Source: Paulinella micropora (taxonomy: Eukaryota; Cercozoa; Imbricatea; Euglyphida). Taken from it: a stretch of DNA of 64,000 nt. The notes below the pieces were generated by a model. That model ran no database searches. It was not told where the DNA came from and was given only the letters and a program-made list of their open reading frames with translations. How positions within the stretch are numbered: position 1 is the first letter of the stretch; each line of letters starts with the position of its first letter. The DNA is taken from the NCBI GenBank assembly GCA_009731375.1, contig BJOX01000164.1:683758-747757 (forward strand), given 5' to 3'. Positions 11,690-23,275 of the stretch are shown piece by piece. The position numbers were made by a program, and so were the translations under genes.

Positions 11690-12012
11690 CGAAGAAGAAG
11701 AAGAAGAGACAGAGAGAGACAGACAGACAGACAGAGTGGTCTATGTGAATCTCGGCATATTAAACATACATAAAGAAAGACAGACAGACAGATCTAGTCA
11801 GACAGACAGACAGACAGATAGACACACACACACACACACATGTACGCACACAAACACTCACACACACAGCCAGCCAGCTAGACAGACAGACAAGACATGA
11901 CAGACAATTGCAAGACAGACAAGACAGAAAAAACAGACAAGACAGACAAGACAGACAAGACAGACAAGACAGACAAGACAGACAATACAGACAATACAGA
12001 CAGGCAGGCAGG
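11690..12012. repeat. GACA/CAGA and AC microsatellites
   Basis: Tetranucleotide CAGA runs, an AC tract near 11,822-11,870, then a 9-10 bp GACAGACAA unit from 11,897 to 12,000. It lies upstream of the gene starting at 12,335. Confidence 0.9.
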
Positions 12013-12334
12013 CAGGCAGACTTACGAAGGAGGCTCCGAAATTACAAAAAGCAGCGCAGACAAAAAATTTTTTCCCGTCACTGCGAACTTCACGGGAAGT
12101 GGCTTGTTATTTTTGGACCCGCTTTTCGAGCAAATAGTTCTCACTTTTCCATCCCGAAAAAATGCCAAATCCACCCAAACTAAAACTGAAATAACCTGTG
12201 ACAGTCCTAACGTTTGTTATCTTGTGTGCACAAAAATTCACGGCGATTGCATGCATAAAACGTGTGGTTGCCTCACATTTGAAAGTGACCGTTGCCTTCA
12301 CATTTGAAAGCAATCGAACACTCGAAAGTTGATC

Positions 12335-15035
12335 ATGTCGACAACTTTCACACCTTATCAGTTCCAGGACGCCACAGCTGCAGTCTCTGACAATTCGACT
12401 ATCATCGTTAAAGATGATGGAGTCAAAATCGGCCGCGGTATGCTTGGTATGTGTGTTAGGCTATAGATAATAGAGTAGCTCCCTTGACAAAGCTTGTTTC
12501 AACGATCATGTTCCAAAACATTCCTTCAATGTGAGTTCGATACATACGTGTATACATCCAGCTGCATCCACTACATCCACACATACACAGAAACATAATA
12601 GAAACATACGTGCATGCACATGTTTATACAGGTGCAGGCGCCTATCGTTCCAGCTATCGTTCCAGCTGCCTCTCTCTGTTCAAGGCGCTCCTCCTTGTTC
12701 TAGTGCTCCTAGGCAGTCTAGGCTCTACTTTATATCTGTACGAAAAGGTCAGACAGACAGATTTAGAGAATTACAACATTGGAATGAATAGGCATTTTGT
12801 CATACATATCACGTTAGTTACTGCTTCTGTTGTTAAATCCAACTCGGAAAAGAAATGAAATTCAGCCGTTATGCTAAACGATGATGAGTCAAGAGGTGCG
12901 ATAAGAAACAAAAGGAAGCTCTTGAGAGCCTTCAAGTGAATCGCGGACCACAATTACATGAGACCTAACTTCAAGCGTTTGATAATACTACAACTGTTGA
13001 CGTCCTGTCTTGTGCACACTTGTTGTCACAGAGACGGGAAGATTCGAGCGCTCTCGCACTTCAAAGTCATTACGTGGTACAGGTCTGATGCGCATAAATG
13101 CACATCTTACACATCCATACATATGTAGTATGAATAATATTGGGCAGCTACAATCATGTATGCATACTCAGCAAAGTATGTGACTTAAATCTTTCTGGCT
13201 GTTGCTGCAGGACCAGAAGGCGAAAGGGAAATTGGAACCGGGAGCAAAAGGTATCCCGCTAAATCGACATCTTGGAACATCATTGAATTTTGCCCAGGCA
13301 TGCGAAAATGTTACTCCCCAGCTGAAAATACATATTTTATGTTTTTGTGCAGCTTCATACACGCAAGTGGACATATACATGTAGGCGTATGCAAACTGTA
13401 AAATACATGAGTGTTGAAGAATTCGATCATCATTCCACCCAGCCAATTTGGGGGAGGGGGGGTGCTTTACCAAGTGCACAAGTGATTTCTAATATTCTGA
13501 ATATTGTATGTATACAAATTCATTGTGTGTCTGCAGGCAAGGATGGACCAAGTACACAAGCGATATTTCTAATGTTCCGAGTATTGTGCAAACATGTATA
13601 CAATTGATTGTGTGTGTTCAGGCGGGAAGGATGGCAAGGGTGGAAAAGGAGTGCAACAAGGAAAGGGAAAGAATGCCAAGGATGGCAAGAAAGTAACGAC
13701 AACAGGTCCGAGAGAATATGATTTTTTAAACTAGTAGCGGTAGGTAGATCTTCCGGAACGCTTCAAGCAAGGGGCTCTTTCTTATCTCAATATTGCATGA
13801 TTCGGGCCAAACTGCTTACTAGTACAATGCCTTTTGAACGAGCAAAGGTCTTTCTAAGAAGCTACAGTAATTGACTTTGGCGTTTCTTAGCGATTTCTTT
13901 TTAATTGCTTGCACAGTGAATCATTTTGAAACGCTCTCGTTAAGATCACGACGAAGCTTGTGGTCACAATCCGCTGAGAACGAAGCATTCCTTCAAAAGC
14001 AATTCGCAGTGCCTAAAAATCACACATCAAAACAAATACAAGTCCCTGTATGATGTGAACCTATCTCGACTGTCCAACCCTGCTCTCCCCCACCTCACCC
14101 CGCGAACCCTTTTTTGGCATTTGAACACTTTGGCAGGCAGTTGGAGTCTTCGGAAAGTTCTTTTCGTATGAATGCAGATATCTGTATATACATATTAATT
14201 TATGTAGGCCATCTCAGACATGTATGGAAATGCGCTTTGCGTGCGCCTATGTGATGCTGATGCCATCGTGGCCATCTTGCATTAATATTAATCATGTTCT
14301 TCGCTGTTCAGCTCCGGACACGGACACTACTACGTCTACGGTCAATCCTGCAGCTACTACGTCTACGGTCAATCCTGCAGCTACGTCTACGGTCAATCCT
14401 GCAGGTACAGAACGCCTAAGGATCACACATAAAAATATACCCCACACACACACACAAACACGCGCGCGCATACTCCCCATCTCAAAGCACAAAAGGTCCC
14501 TGTGGAAACTGAGGGCATTTCTAGCTAGTTTGCTGGAAAAGTGTACATCAAGTTGAACATGAATTTAACGTTCTTCAATGGCTTCCCGCCGATCCGTCTG
14601 CCGAAAGTCTGATCAAGGCACAGAACCAAGCTTTGCAACTACAAGAGCTGCAGAATTAGGCGTTTGAAGTCAATCTGTATCGCCTTGAGCATCTGAATAG
14701 ATCGCTGGCGAGGTCAACCGTGTCTTCACAGAAAAGTTTCCCTCTTACTATCTAAAAGTATAAAAACACTTTCTTTTTGCTACATCGCTACCTCAGATAC
14801 CTGCATATATTCTGCTGTTCTGGGCACTGCAGGGCTCTGCGATACCAGGGTGTTCAGCGGACCTCCACCAGTGTCAGACTGCAACAAGTTCTGCTGCGAT
14901 GCCTATGGTCCAGTTCCAGCGAATAACACCGGCGATAAAAACGGAACCGCTCTCGCGTGCCACCTGGGCTGCCTCTGCGGGGGTGTTCCAATGGGAACGG
15001 GCACCACAACGTTCATGGGCCCATGCTCCAACTGA
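12335..15035 (+). CDS. Signal-anchored protein with Thr-rich stalk and Cys-rich C-terminal domain
   Basis: Six exons close perfectly: 12,335-12,446, 12,632-12,747, 13,211-13,250, 13,622-13,705, 14,312-14,404 and 14,833-15,035. They total 648 nt, i.e. 215 residues plus stop. All borders are GT-AG; four of five introns are phase 1. Residues 1-37 are a short polar N terminus. About residues 50-70 form one hydrophobic helix (LFKALLLVLVLLGSLGSTLY), consistent with a type II signal anchor. Then come a Gly/Lys segment (GKDGKGGKG), a Thr/Ser/Pro stalk with three TSTVNPA units, and a roughly 67-residue terminus with eight cysteines and two N-X-T sites (NNT, NGT). I infer a surface or secretory-pathway glycoprotein. 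The Cys pattern matches no family I recognise. Intron 3 contains a duplicated exon-edge fragment at 13,537 that cannot be used in phase. Confidence 0.75.
13476..13621 (+). repeat. Tandem duplication of intron end and exon edge
   Basis: About 85 bp of intron ending in TGTCTGCAG followed by GCAAGGATGG (13,476-13,546) is repeated diverged at 13,550-13,635, ending in TGTTCAG and the real exon. The upstream copy gives a false acceptor whose exon would break the frame. Confidence 0.65.
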
Positions 15036-15059
15036 GGCACGGATAGTTTTTTTACTAAT

Positions 15060-15326
15060 ATGGGGGTGACTTTTGGTGAACAAGGAAGCATTACCTATAT
15101 GGATGGTATCAGACAAGTATCTATATTTGCACGTTATACCATAATGGGCTCCTCTTCTCTGAATTTTTTGTATAAATATGGCGCCGAATCCTCAAATGGC
15201 AGGTATGTTGGAAGCCCAACTGGGGCTGGCCCAGTTTCAGCGAGCAGTTTCTTCGCAAGGGCGGGTCCGGATGCTATGGCCGCTTGCATGGAAGGATGCA
15301 TGAACGTGAGCCGCTGTCAAGGATAA
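15060..15326 (+). CDS. Small ORF, 88 residues, function unknown
   Basis: An uninterrupted frame starts at an ATG 24 bp after the preceding stop and ends ACMEGCMNVSRCQG. It has three clustered cysteines near the end and no signal peptide. An internal GTATGT and downstream TTTCAG could instead make 15,203-15,240 an intron, in which case this is 3' UTR or an extra terminal exon of the preceding gene. Confidence 0.3.
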   Translation: MGVTFGEQGSITYMDGIRQVSIFARYTIMGSSSLNFLYKYGAESSNGRYVGSPTGAGPVSASSFFARAGPDAMAACMEGCMNVSRCQG

Positions 15327-16218
15327 CATCTGTTAGTGGTCCTCACACAAACATCATATAGATGCATGAAAGATAGGTAAGATAACCACTAATAGATAGA
15401 CATATATGTATGTAATAATGTAATTTGATTGTAACTATGGCTGGTAGTCATGCTATGAATCATTAACTAGATCGGTAGCCAGATAGTATACTCTGAGATG
15501 CAGGTGGGGGGAAAGTTAGAAAAAGAGCTCTGAGAGTGCGTGTGTGTTACCGGTAACAAGAGCGAGAGATCGGAGTATATGGTTTTTTGAACCATTTGCC
15601 GCACTGGCAATGATATATTTTACTATTTTTTGTCTTCCCGCTTCTACTTTCATAGGCGGCAGCAGCTGCGTGTTCTGAGCTACAGTGACTGGCAGTGCGA
15701 CCATGTCGTTTCCCCCTAGGTGCCAATCTCACACAAATCAGATATTGTATCGCTTGTTTTGCGTTTGCACGGTAAGTTTGGCTTAATATCCTGTGAAGAA
15801 ATTTTCAAAGTGTATCAATTGAATAAAGACATTGCTGTCCATTGATCACTATATTTCTGAGATCAGGAAAGGTTACCAAAAACAAATTGGGTCGGTCAAA
15901 TCAGTCCAGTTTAATTAATATCTCTTTTTGACATATTACCAATTTAAATTGTAACAATTGGTAAGTAGACTCTTATAACCGTTATATCCGGTATAATGTC
16001 TGGTATGGGTGGCACTAGTTTTTAACCTTTAACTTTTTTATTTATCATTGTCACGTGGGATAATTGTGGTTAGCACAACTTTCGCTTTTGTTATTTTAAC
16101 ATTGGCGAGAATTGTTCTTATTGTTCTCATTATTTACTGTATAGTAAATTGCGTATTAATAAAAGTACTTCCGAGACGAAGGGTGACGCCACTGCTACCG
16201 GTTCTGTAGGCGCAGATA
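15327..16218. other. AT-rich intergenic stretch, no gene seen
   Basis: No coding frame above background, no RNA gene and no clear element ends. Confidence 0.5.
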
Positions 16219-16492
16219 TTGCTGTTGACATTCAAGACAACAAAAAAAATTGATTTTTCTGTTTTGTTTGGAATTTCAGTTTTGGTTGGAATTTTGATTT
16301 TGTGTGAAAATTTGAATTTTTCAAATCAACGGCTATATTCGTCCGCAAAATATCGTAAATTTTCGCGAAATGTTACCGTTAAATTTGAAAATTTGAATTT
16401 TTGTCACAAAAATGAAAAACTGTCACAAAAATGAAAATCTGACACAAAAATGAAAAACTAATTTTTGTTGTTGTCTTGAATGTCAACAGCAA
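16219..16492. mobile_element. MITE, family 1 (TTGCTGTTGAC ends)
   Basis: A 274-bp non-coding element with terminal inverted repeats TTGCTGTTGACATTCAAGAC, flanked by TA on both sides (16,217-16,218 and 16,493-16,494). Two more copies lie at 46,725 and 47,110. The TA duplication is typical of Tc1/mariner-type mobilisation. The core contains TTTCGCGAAA and TTTTGCGGACGAATATAGC, shared with otherwise different MITEs nearby. Confidence 0.85.
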
Positions 16493-16543
16493 TAGGTAAA
16501 TATTACATGCCGCGACCTTTTCTTATACACAGTTATGTATTGT

Positions 16544-16711
16544 ATTGATGAGCTATGTCTAGTCAAGATATAGTTATGAAAATTTCCATATGAGGCGCCT
16601 CAATGTATTAATAGTTAGCTTGCTAATACAATTTGTTACTCTTGAATCGGCACGCCGCTATAAGGGTCACAAACTAAAACAAATGTGTTCTTACGGTTTT
16701 TAAAAATTAAT
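16544..16711. repeat. 169-bp dispersed repeat, copy 2 (inverted)
   Basis: Reverse complement of 1,481-1,649 with scattered mismatches and one short indel. It sits between two MITEs, so transposon-linked duplication is possible. Confidence 0.8.
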
Positions 16712-16773
16712 TATATTAATACATATCTTCAAGAAGTCACCTCCTCACGTGATTATAAAACAAAACAATGATA

Positions 16774-17045
16774 TTACTGACGACATTCAAGAGAAAAAAA
16801 ATAGTTTTTCGATTTTTGTTGGAATTTTAATTTTGGTTGGAATTTCGATTTTGGTTGGAAATTTGAATTTTTCAAATTAACAGCTATATTCGTCCGCAAA
16901 ATATAGTAAATTTTCGCGAAATGTTACAGTTGAATTGTAAAATTTGAATTTTTGCCACAAAAATGAAAAACTGACAAAAAATTAAAATTCCAACTAAAAT
17001 CAGGCGAAAAAAGTTTTTTTTTTTTCTCTTGAATGTCGTCAGTAA
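16774..17045. mobile_element. MITE, family 2 (TTACTGACGAC ends)
   Basis: A 272-bp element with inverted ends TTACTGACGACATTCAAGAG and TA on both sides (16,772-16,773; 17,046-17,047). Its interior aligns with family 1 (ATTTCGCGAAAA, TTTTGCGGACGAATATAGC), but the outer TIR bases differ. The mirror copy at 29,727-29,880 is truncated at the palindrome edge. Confidence 0.85.
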
Positions 17046-17065
17046 TAAGTCTGCGAGTTTGTATA

Positions 17066-17290
17066 TTACTGAGTACATTCAAATGTCAAACTCAGCGAGC
17101 GAATTTGAAATAAGGGTCAGATTTCAGATTAGCGGTCAGATCAAGTTTAGATTCAGTTAGTGGTCAGAATTCAAATTAGTTTAATTTAACTGTAATATTT
17201 CGCAAAAACTATGCAGATTTTGCGGACGGAAGGATATAGCAGTTGAGTTGCACTAATTTGAATTCTGAACACTAATCTCAGCATATGTAA
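17066..17290. mobile_element. Truncated MITE-like element (TTACTGAGTAC end)
   Basis: It starts after a TA with TTACTGAGTACATTCAAATG. It carries an inner inverted pair (about 17,160 and 17,255) around a core related to the other MITEs (TTTGCGGACGGAAGGATATAGCAG, 24 bases at about 17,219, so only its ends are quoted here: TTTGCGGACGG and GGATATAGCAG). No matching right end is found, so it is probably truncated. Mirror copy at 29,480-29,706. Confidence 0.55.
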
Positions 17291-17424
17291 GTTCTCCTGG
17301 TCGTTAGAGCGCCCATCAACTTCAAAGCAGTTAAACTTATTAAATATTCAAGATTTTAAGGTGCTGTTTGCACAACTTGAATTCAATGTTTCTATTGTGA
17401 ATAGGTAGCAGACTGTTTAGTTTT

Positions 17425-18800
17425 TCAGTGTATTAAAGGTTTTGCTGTGTTCCAGGCCTTGTCCGCAATCTGTCTGTGCGAGAGCGGTTGGGAGGTAGAG
17501 CTGATGTCTTTGACATCCACCAAGACCAAAGAATTGTTTTGGCGCCGGTAGTACACTACATCGGTGATGCGCACGACGTAACCCAAACAACGCACCTCCT
17601 GCCTAATCACGCAACGGGGAGGGAAATGGCTACTAAACTTATGGTAGGCCACGCCTGCTCTGGCCTCGGGCGGCAGGCACCCCTCGTCGATCGCGGATGC
17701 CGAGGAGGCATTTTTGTTACGTGGCAGAGGGCGTCCGTCGTCTTCTTGGCGGCTCCAGCCTTTGCTTGAGTCTTTCTTCATCCTCTTCCGTCGCTCCAGC
17801 CTTTCCTGTTCTTGTTGCTTAAAAATGTCAAGGCATTGTTTGCACGCCACTGGTTCGTTGGCACGCTCCAACGCCTTGGACTCCAGCCGCACTTTGGCAC
17901 CTAGAAACAGCGCGTAGGCGGGTGGTTGGTGGTCTTGCCGAAAGACGTCCAGCCGCGGCTCAGCCCCCGCCAGGCGGGCCAGGCCCCTGTTTAGCAGGGT
18001 AGCCTCCCGCCTTTCAACAAAGGCAAGCGCCAGGGCCCGAAAAGACAGACAGTTTGCTTCTGCCTGTGGTTCGTAGGCTTGCAGTACTGCACGATCGTTG
18101 GGGGAGCACGGGTTTGCACAGCTTACACACGCCGGCAGGCCCTGGCTCGGCAGGAGTAGCCAGCCACCCCCTCATCGCAGCAAATTGCGCAAGTCACGGT
18201 AAGGTGGGCGGGCAGCACGGGGCGGCTCGGGGAGGAGGCTTCGGCTGCTGGAGACGGCGCGCTGGTCAGTTTGAAAAAGCTTCAGGCGGCTTGCTTCGGG
18301 CACAAGGACATCCAGCAAGGACGGCGCACTCCGTACCTCCTGCAGCTCGTCCTCAAGTTGCTTGACCGTCTTCGCCTTTTCCTTGAGCTTGGCTTGTGCT
18401 TGGCCAGATTTTTTTCGGCCCGGGAGGTGCTCTTGTTTAGGTTGGACAGCAGGCCCTTGGTCTTGCTTTGCTTCTCCGCTAGGTCGCGCTGACTATTTTG
18501 GCGCTGCTCGAGCTTGCTCTGCAAGGCGTTTATCCGGTCCTCCAGCTGGTTTTGTTCATGTTCGTAAAGCTCAAGTTGGCTAGCAAGCTCTGCCTTGGCC
18601 TTGTTCTTGGCATCGAACGTCTCCTGAGCTCGTTCTGCAGTCAGAGTCTGATTTTCTGCTTCGGACTTGGCCTTTTGTAATTTGAGCTTTAGCTGCTCTA
18701 TTATCAGGCCGCGATAATGTTTCGATTTGGTGTCGTCTACCTTTTGTTTCTTGGGGGCTGGCTCTTGCATGCAACCAAAAGAAAGGCTAGTACACAGCAC
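17425..18800 (-). CDS. Palindrome gene A, left copy (coiled coil, RING-like)
   Basis: Mirror of the right-arm gene at 27,971-29,350. The left copy lacks 4 bp near 17,786, which joins two frames that are separate in the right arm. The C-terminal 155 codons (17,892-17,425) then read continuously, with VRCLGYVVRITDVVYY near the end. The N-terminal coiled-coil frame is 18,800-18,282. It is otherwise as described for the right arm. Confidence 0.4.
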
Positions 18801-18867
18801 AAGGAATTTTGAGAAACAGAGAGAGAGAGGTCAAGCGTATTTTGGAGGCGGGGGGGGGGGGGGGGGG

Positions 18868-19517
18868 NNNNNNNNNNNNNNNNNNNNNNNNNNNNNNNNN
18901 NNNNNNNNNNNNNNNNNNNNNNNNNNNNNNNNNNNNNNNNNNNNNNNNNNNNNNNNNNNNNNNNNNNNNNNNNNNNNNNNNNNNNNNNNNNNNNNNNNNN
19001 NNNNNNNNNNNNNNNNNNNNNNNNNNNNNNNNNNNNNNNNNNNNNNNNNNNNNNNNNNNNNNNNNNNNNNNNNNNNNNNNNNNNNNNNNNNNNNNNNNNN
19101 NNNNNNNNNNNNNNNNNNNNNNNNNNNNNNNNNNNNNNNNNNNNNNNNNNNNNNNNNNNNNNNNNNNNNNNNNNNNNNNNNNNNNNNNNNNNNNNNNNNN
19201 NNNNNNNNNNNNNNNNNNNNNNNNNNNNNNNNNNNNNNNNNNNNNNNNNNNNNNNNNNNNNNNNNNNNNNNNNNNNNNNNNNNNNNNNNNNNNNNNNNNN
19301 NNNNNNNNNNNNNNNNNNNNNNNNNNNNNNNNNNNNNNNNNNNNNNNNNNNNNNNNNNNNNNNNNNNNNNNNNNNNNNNNNNNNNNNNNNNNNNNNNNNN
19401 NNNNNNNNNNNNNNNNNNNNNNNNNNNNNNNNNNNNNNNNNNNNNNNNNNNNNNNNNNNNNNNNNNNNNNNNNNNNNNNNNNNNNNNNNNNNNNNNNNNN
19501 NNNNNNNNNNNNNNNNN
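18868..19517. other. Assembly gap (650 N)
   Basis: Gap flanked by a G run on the left and a C run on the right. The corresponding gap in the right arm is 968 N. Confidence 0.95.
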
Positions 19518-20046
19518 GCAGCCCCCCCCCCCCCCAACCTTACACTTACGCCACAAGTCAGGATTAAACTACAAAAAATACAATCGGGCATTTGGCATCA
19601 AACCTGTAGAGTTGCACACACACACACTCAGGCTCTGGCATACGTAATCGACCATTTGTCTAGAACCGTCTAAAACTAAAACATCTTCACACACACATAC
19701 ACGCACAAACACAAACACACACACACATACACGCACAAACACACACACACACACACACACACACAACAAAAAAGCCAAACTCTACGATGGTACCATTTCA
19801 CACACACAACCAACCTTTTTCTAAAACCAACCAAAATCTGCCAAAAACGGTACAACCGCACACACACGCAATTCACACGCAATTCACACACTCAAATTCA
19901 CACACACACGCAATTCACGCGCAATTCACACGCAAGTCACACGCAATTCACACACAAACCATAAGCTGAAGACAAGCAGTGTGCACAAACCCTTCGTGCC
20001 ATGTACTGATATTTGCCTGCTTTTTGCATCACTTACCTTCCCCAGC

Positions 20047-20093
<47 letters not shown>
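19518..20093. repeat. ACAC and CACACGCAATT repeats, then poly-C
   Basis: AC microsatellites with a CACACGCAATT minisatellite at 19,860-19,960 and a C run of about 40 bp ending at a 10-N gap. This segment has no mirror because it falls in the right-arm gap. It lies between divergent genes A and B. Confidence 0.85.
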
Positions 20094-20184
20094 NNNNNNN
20101 NNNCCTTGATTCCTTTTTTCTTGGCACGCGATTCTACAGCAGGAGCTTGTTTTGTTTGTTCTGCCCCCGTGATTTTTTTTAGTC

Positions 20185-21393
20185 ATGTCTACCTCCGTGA
20201 GCTCTAAGACCGCCAAGCGCACGAAGCGACCCAAGGCCAGACCAGCACCAAAGAAGCACTGTGCTTCTGCGCCCACGAAAGCTCTCGGCTGGGCGGAACT
20301 TATGGACAAATGCCTCAAAGAAGAGCAACCCTTGCAGCGTATCGAGCTGTTTGAGCAACTACTCTATCGCATCTACCAGCAATTCCTCCGGAGACAGCTT
20401 ATCCAAGCCCTTAGTTCTGCACCTGCCCCAACGCTCAGACAGTCTCAACGACAAAATCGAGCGTGCTGTTGTTGGCTTCGACGATGACCAGGCCTTGCAC
20501 GACTATCTGAAAGGCCTCAAGAAAAGGGCGCTAACAAAGCCACTTGCCGCAGCTTCTATCCAAGATCGCGCAGCGTTTGGGCGCGTCCTCGAGCTGCTCC
20601 ATGATACGGATAAACTGTGCCAATTGTCCGACGCTGGCCTGCTGTTTAAGCTAGAGGCGGAAGAAACGAAACTCAGGTACGAGAACCGCACCTCCTTCCG
20701 CCTGACCCAGGAGCTGCTGGCCTGGCTTGACCAAATAATTCAGGGCTGCGACGAACTGCTGGAATGGGCTGTCGTTACCTTCGACGAAAGGGTCACGAGC
20801 CCCTTTCGTCACGGCGGTGAGAAACTGCAGTCCTTGAGCTTCCTCAGCAGCTGGTCCAGCGACGGTGCCGGCGAGGAGGAGGAGGAGGAGTCGGACGAGG
20901 AGGAGGAGGAGGACGAGGAGGAGTCGGACGATCCGACAACAAGGGCGCCCCCCAGCAGCCCCGCGGGGCAGGGCGGCGGGCAGACGCAATGCCCGACGCA
21001 CGCGCTAGAAGCGCAGGCCAAAACCGAAAAGGTGGTCCTCCGCGAAAAGCACCGCAAGGCCTACAAAGCCCTGATTACCGGCGAAGCCAAGTTCGAGGAG
21101 CTGTCCAAAGAAATTCAGGAGGCCCAGAGCCTCGAACAGCTAAAACAGCTGAGCTTAGGCATCGTGACTGCGTTTGCGGGGTGTGATATTATTGCCAAGG
21201 AATCCAAGAGAATGCTTCGAAATTTAAGGGCCGAAGCCGATTTCGGCGGTTTTCAATACTGTCCACGAAAGCACTGCGGCGAGATTCGTCTCATTTACGA
21301 CTTTGCTAACAGCCCACTTCTAGTCCTGCCTCTGCGGCGATGGGGGATACAGAAGAGGAGGAGGAGGAGGATTCGAATGAAGACGACGAATAG
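20185..21393 (+). CDS. Palindrome gene B, left copy (acidic protein)
   Basis: Starts MSTSVSSKTAKRTKRPKARP, a basic N terminus. About 75 codons in, the frame moves by +1; from there a long frame runs to about 21,345 with helical, charged sequence (DDDQALHDYLKGLKKRAL), then a Glu/Asp/Ser block near 20,872-20,935. A third frame gives the likely end GDTEEEEEEDSNEDDE and a TAG at 21,391. A partial duplicate at 25,070-25,110 shows different indels at exactly this last break, so the shifts are probably sequence errors. No domain recognised; a CPRKHCGEI segment might bind metal. It lies head-to-head with gene A and upstream of gene C. Confidence 0.45.
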
Positions 21394-21758
21394 AGAGAGG
21401 GAGAAAGAGAGAGAGAGAGGACAGGAAGATCAAACTAAAGGAAGGAAAAGGCTGGCTACGTTGTCCTCCCAATCTTTTTTAATTAAACAACCATTGCTTT
21501 ATTTAAATTTTTGGTTTTTTTTAAACGGGGAGCGGAAGGGATAGGAGACGAAAAGAAGAAAAAGGGCGAGAAAGAGGAAGGAGGGGGAAGAGGGAAGATG
21601 GGGAGAAAAAAAGGGGAGGGGGGGGGGGAGCGAGGCGAGCACTAAAATATGTACTTTCTGTTTTTCGTAGTGTAACATGTTTGTTTAATACTGACTACAA
21701 CAGAGAAATAAACAAAACTTTTTAAAAAAGAGTTAACACAGAAGAAACAAAGGAGTGT

Positions 21759-23155
21759 ATGACCGTAATACAGGCCCTGCGTGGCTTTATACAAGAGGTC
21801 AAAGAATGTCGCTTGCGTCTGAATGTGAAGAAATTACCTCCGGTCGCCGCCTTTATAGTCATACGAAATGCCATTTCTCCGACCAACCCAGCCCAGCTAA
21901 AACTACGCGTGCAAGAGTATTTCGTGCGCCAAGGCATCCGACAAGTAATGTACAAGCTAGGGCAGGAGCTCGAGGGGCAGGCGCTGTGGGATTCAAACAC
22001 ACAATATCCGCACCCTGGGTCTATTTGCCGCAAAGCCTGCTCGCTAGCGCGAGCGCAAACAATCGCATTTTATGATGAGACACTGCTAACTTGCCTGGTC
22101 ATGCTGGAAGATTATCTGAAACAACGCATGGAGCCTGAAGCCAAGCAACGCTTGGACGACTCAGTCAAGCAATGCTTGGAAGGCCTAAGAGGCGAGCTGT
22201 ACCAAATGCAGCCCGAGGAAGCCAAGACATCCGCGCCTCCCAGCGAAGATTGCCTGCTCAACTTGTTCTGGCCTGTGGCACGGCTTGTTGATTACGTGCA
22301 ACGAAACGAAGACACCAAGCCTGACGACAACTCGATCCGCAGAGCCAAAGATGGCGATGAGGACCGTGCGGGCTTGCAAGAATTCATGGAAGGCAAATCG
22401 TTCCTATCATCCGACGCCGAAATCAATCTGCTGCGGGTTGGCGACAATGGCGTCATCAGGAAACAACTCTGCAGCCAAATGACCAAAACGCTGCTCGGCG
22501 GCTACTGGGGTCATGTAAGCGACGTCTTGGAGACAGCCTTTGGGCAAACCGCAATGAAGGCGCTGAAGAAACAAATTCGCGACAAGCGCCTTGACGGCGA
22601 AGACGGTGTCGACGACGGCGCAAGCAACGCGTGGATTGATTACTTTGAATTCCACGAACTAGGCATATATCCGGACGCCCTGCCCACAGGCTACAACTTG
22701 GAAGGAAAGGAGATGGAGATAGATGTCTTGTCACTTGTCACATGGACCTCCAGGATTACTCGCGCCGTTCTCGATTCGACTCGTGCTTGGCCTGGGAGTA
22801 CGTCTGGGAGTATTTTCGGTTTCGGCATGCGACCCGCGTCGAAATGAATAGGAGCTTAGCCTTCTTATCTAGACATTATTTCGTGTCTGCGGCAGAACCT
22901 TTGCTGCACTACACCGACTGCATCGGCTACAAATACGGGGTCAGCACGATCTTACGCCAGCTTCCCGAGGTCAAAAAGCTTTGCGGCTCGTGTTTCAGGT
23001 CAAAGGAGATATCGGAAGAAATAGCAGCGACGTATCCTGACGTTTTGGCACGCCTCATCATCGACGAACTGTATCCTACGAGAATACAACGAAAAGAAGA
23101 GCAACGAAAAGAGAAGCGACGCACTGCAAAAAAAAAACCCCTTGCACGTAACTAA
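21759..23155 (+). CDS. Palindrome gene C, left copy (unknown, about 460 residues)
   Basis: A 362-codon frame starts MTVIQALRGFIQEVKECRLR. A frame break near 22,735 passes to a second frame that reads on to 23,155 and ends in a Lys/Arg-rich tail (EEQRKEKRRTAKKKP). The two frames look like one protein because the second has no natural N terminus (DYSRRSRFDSCLAWEYVWEY). The body is mostly helical and charged, with no signal peptide or membrane segment and no motif I recognise. It is 366 bp downstream of gene B on the same strand and runs towards the palindrome axis. Confidence 0.5.
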
Positions 23156-23275
23156 CGAAAACACCTGTCGCTTGTACGGTCAGTCTTCTTCTTTCTTCCT
23201 TCTTCTTTCNNNNNNNNNNAAGAAAGAAGAAGGAAGAAAGAAGAAGACTGACCGTACAAGCGACAGGTGTTTTCG

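Larger units (their letters stand above)
16891..23209. repeat. Left arm of 13-kb palindrome
   Basis: This arm is the reverse complement of 23,220-29,880 apart from gap sizes, a duplicated block at the 25.3 kb gap and scattered differences (for example a 4-bp indel near 17,786 against 28,985, and a K/I change near 17,437). The axis is a 10-N gap next to CTTCTTTC repeats. It carries one copy each of the three genes described below. Confidence 0.95.

Noticed and set aside
13537-13580. An additional exon of the signal-anchored gene
   Set aside because: It has an acceptor, but any donor leaves phase 0 where the next exon needs phase 1; it looks like a duplicated exon edge.
18727-19647. Long frames running through N gaps (also 26.6-28.0, 36.7-38.0, 55.7-56.4, 61.0-61.6 kb)
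   Set aside because: They are open only because N codons carry no stops.
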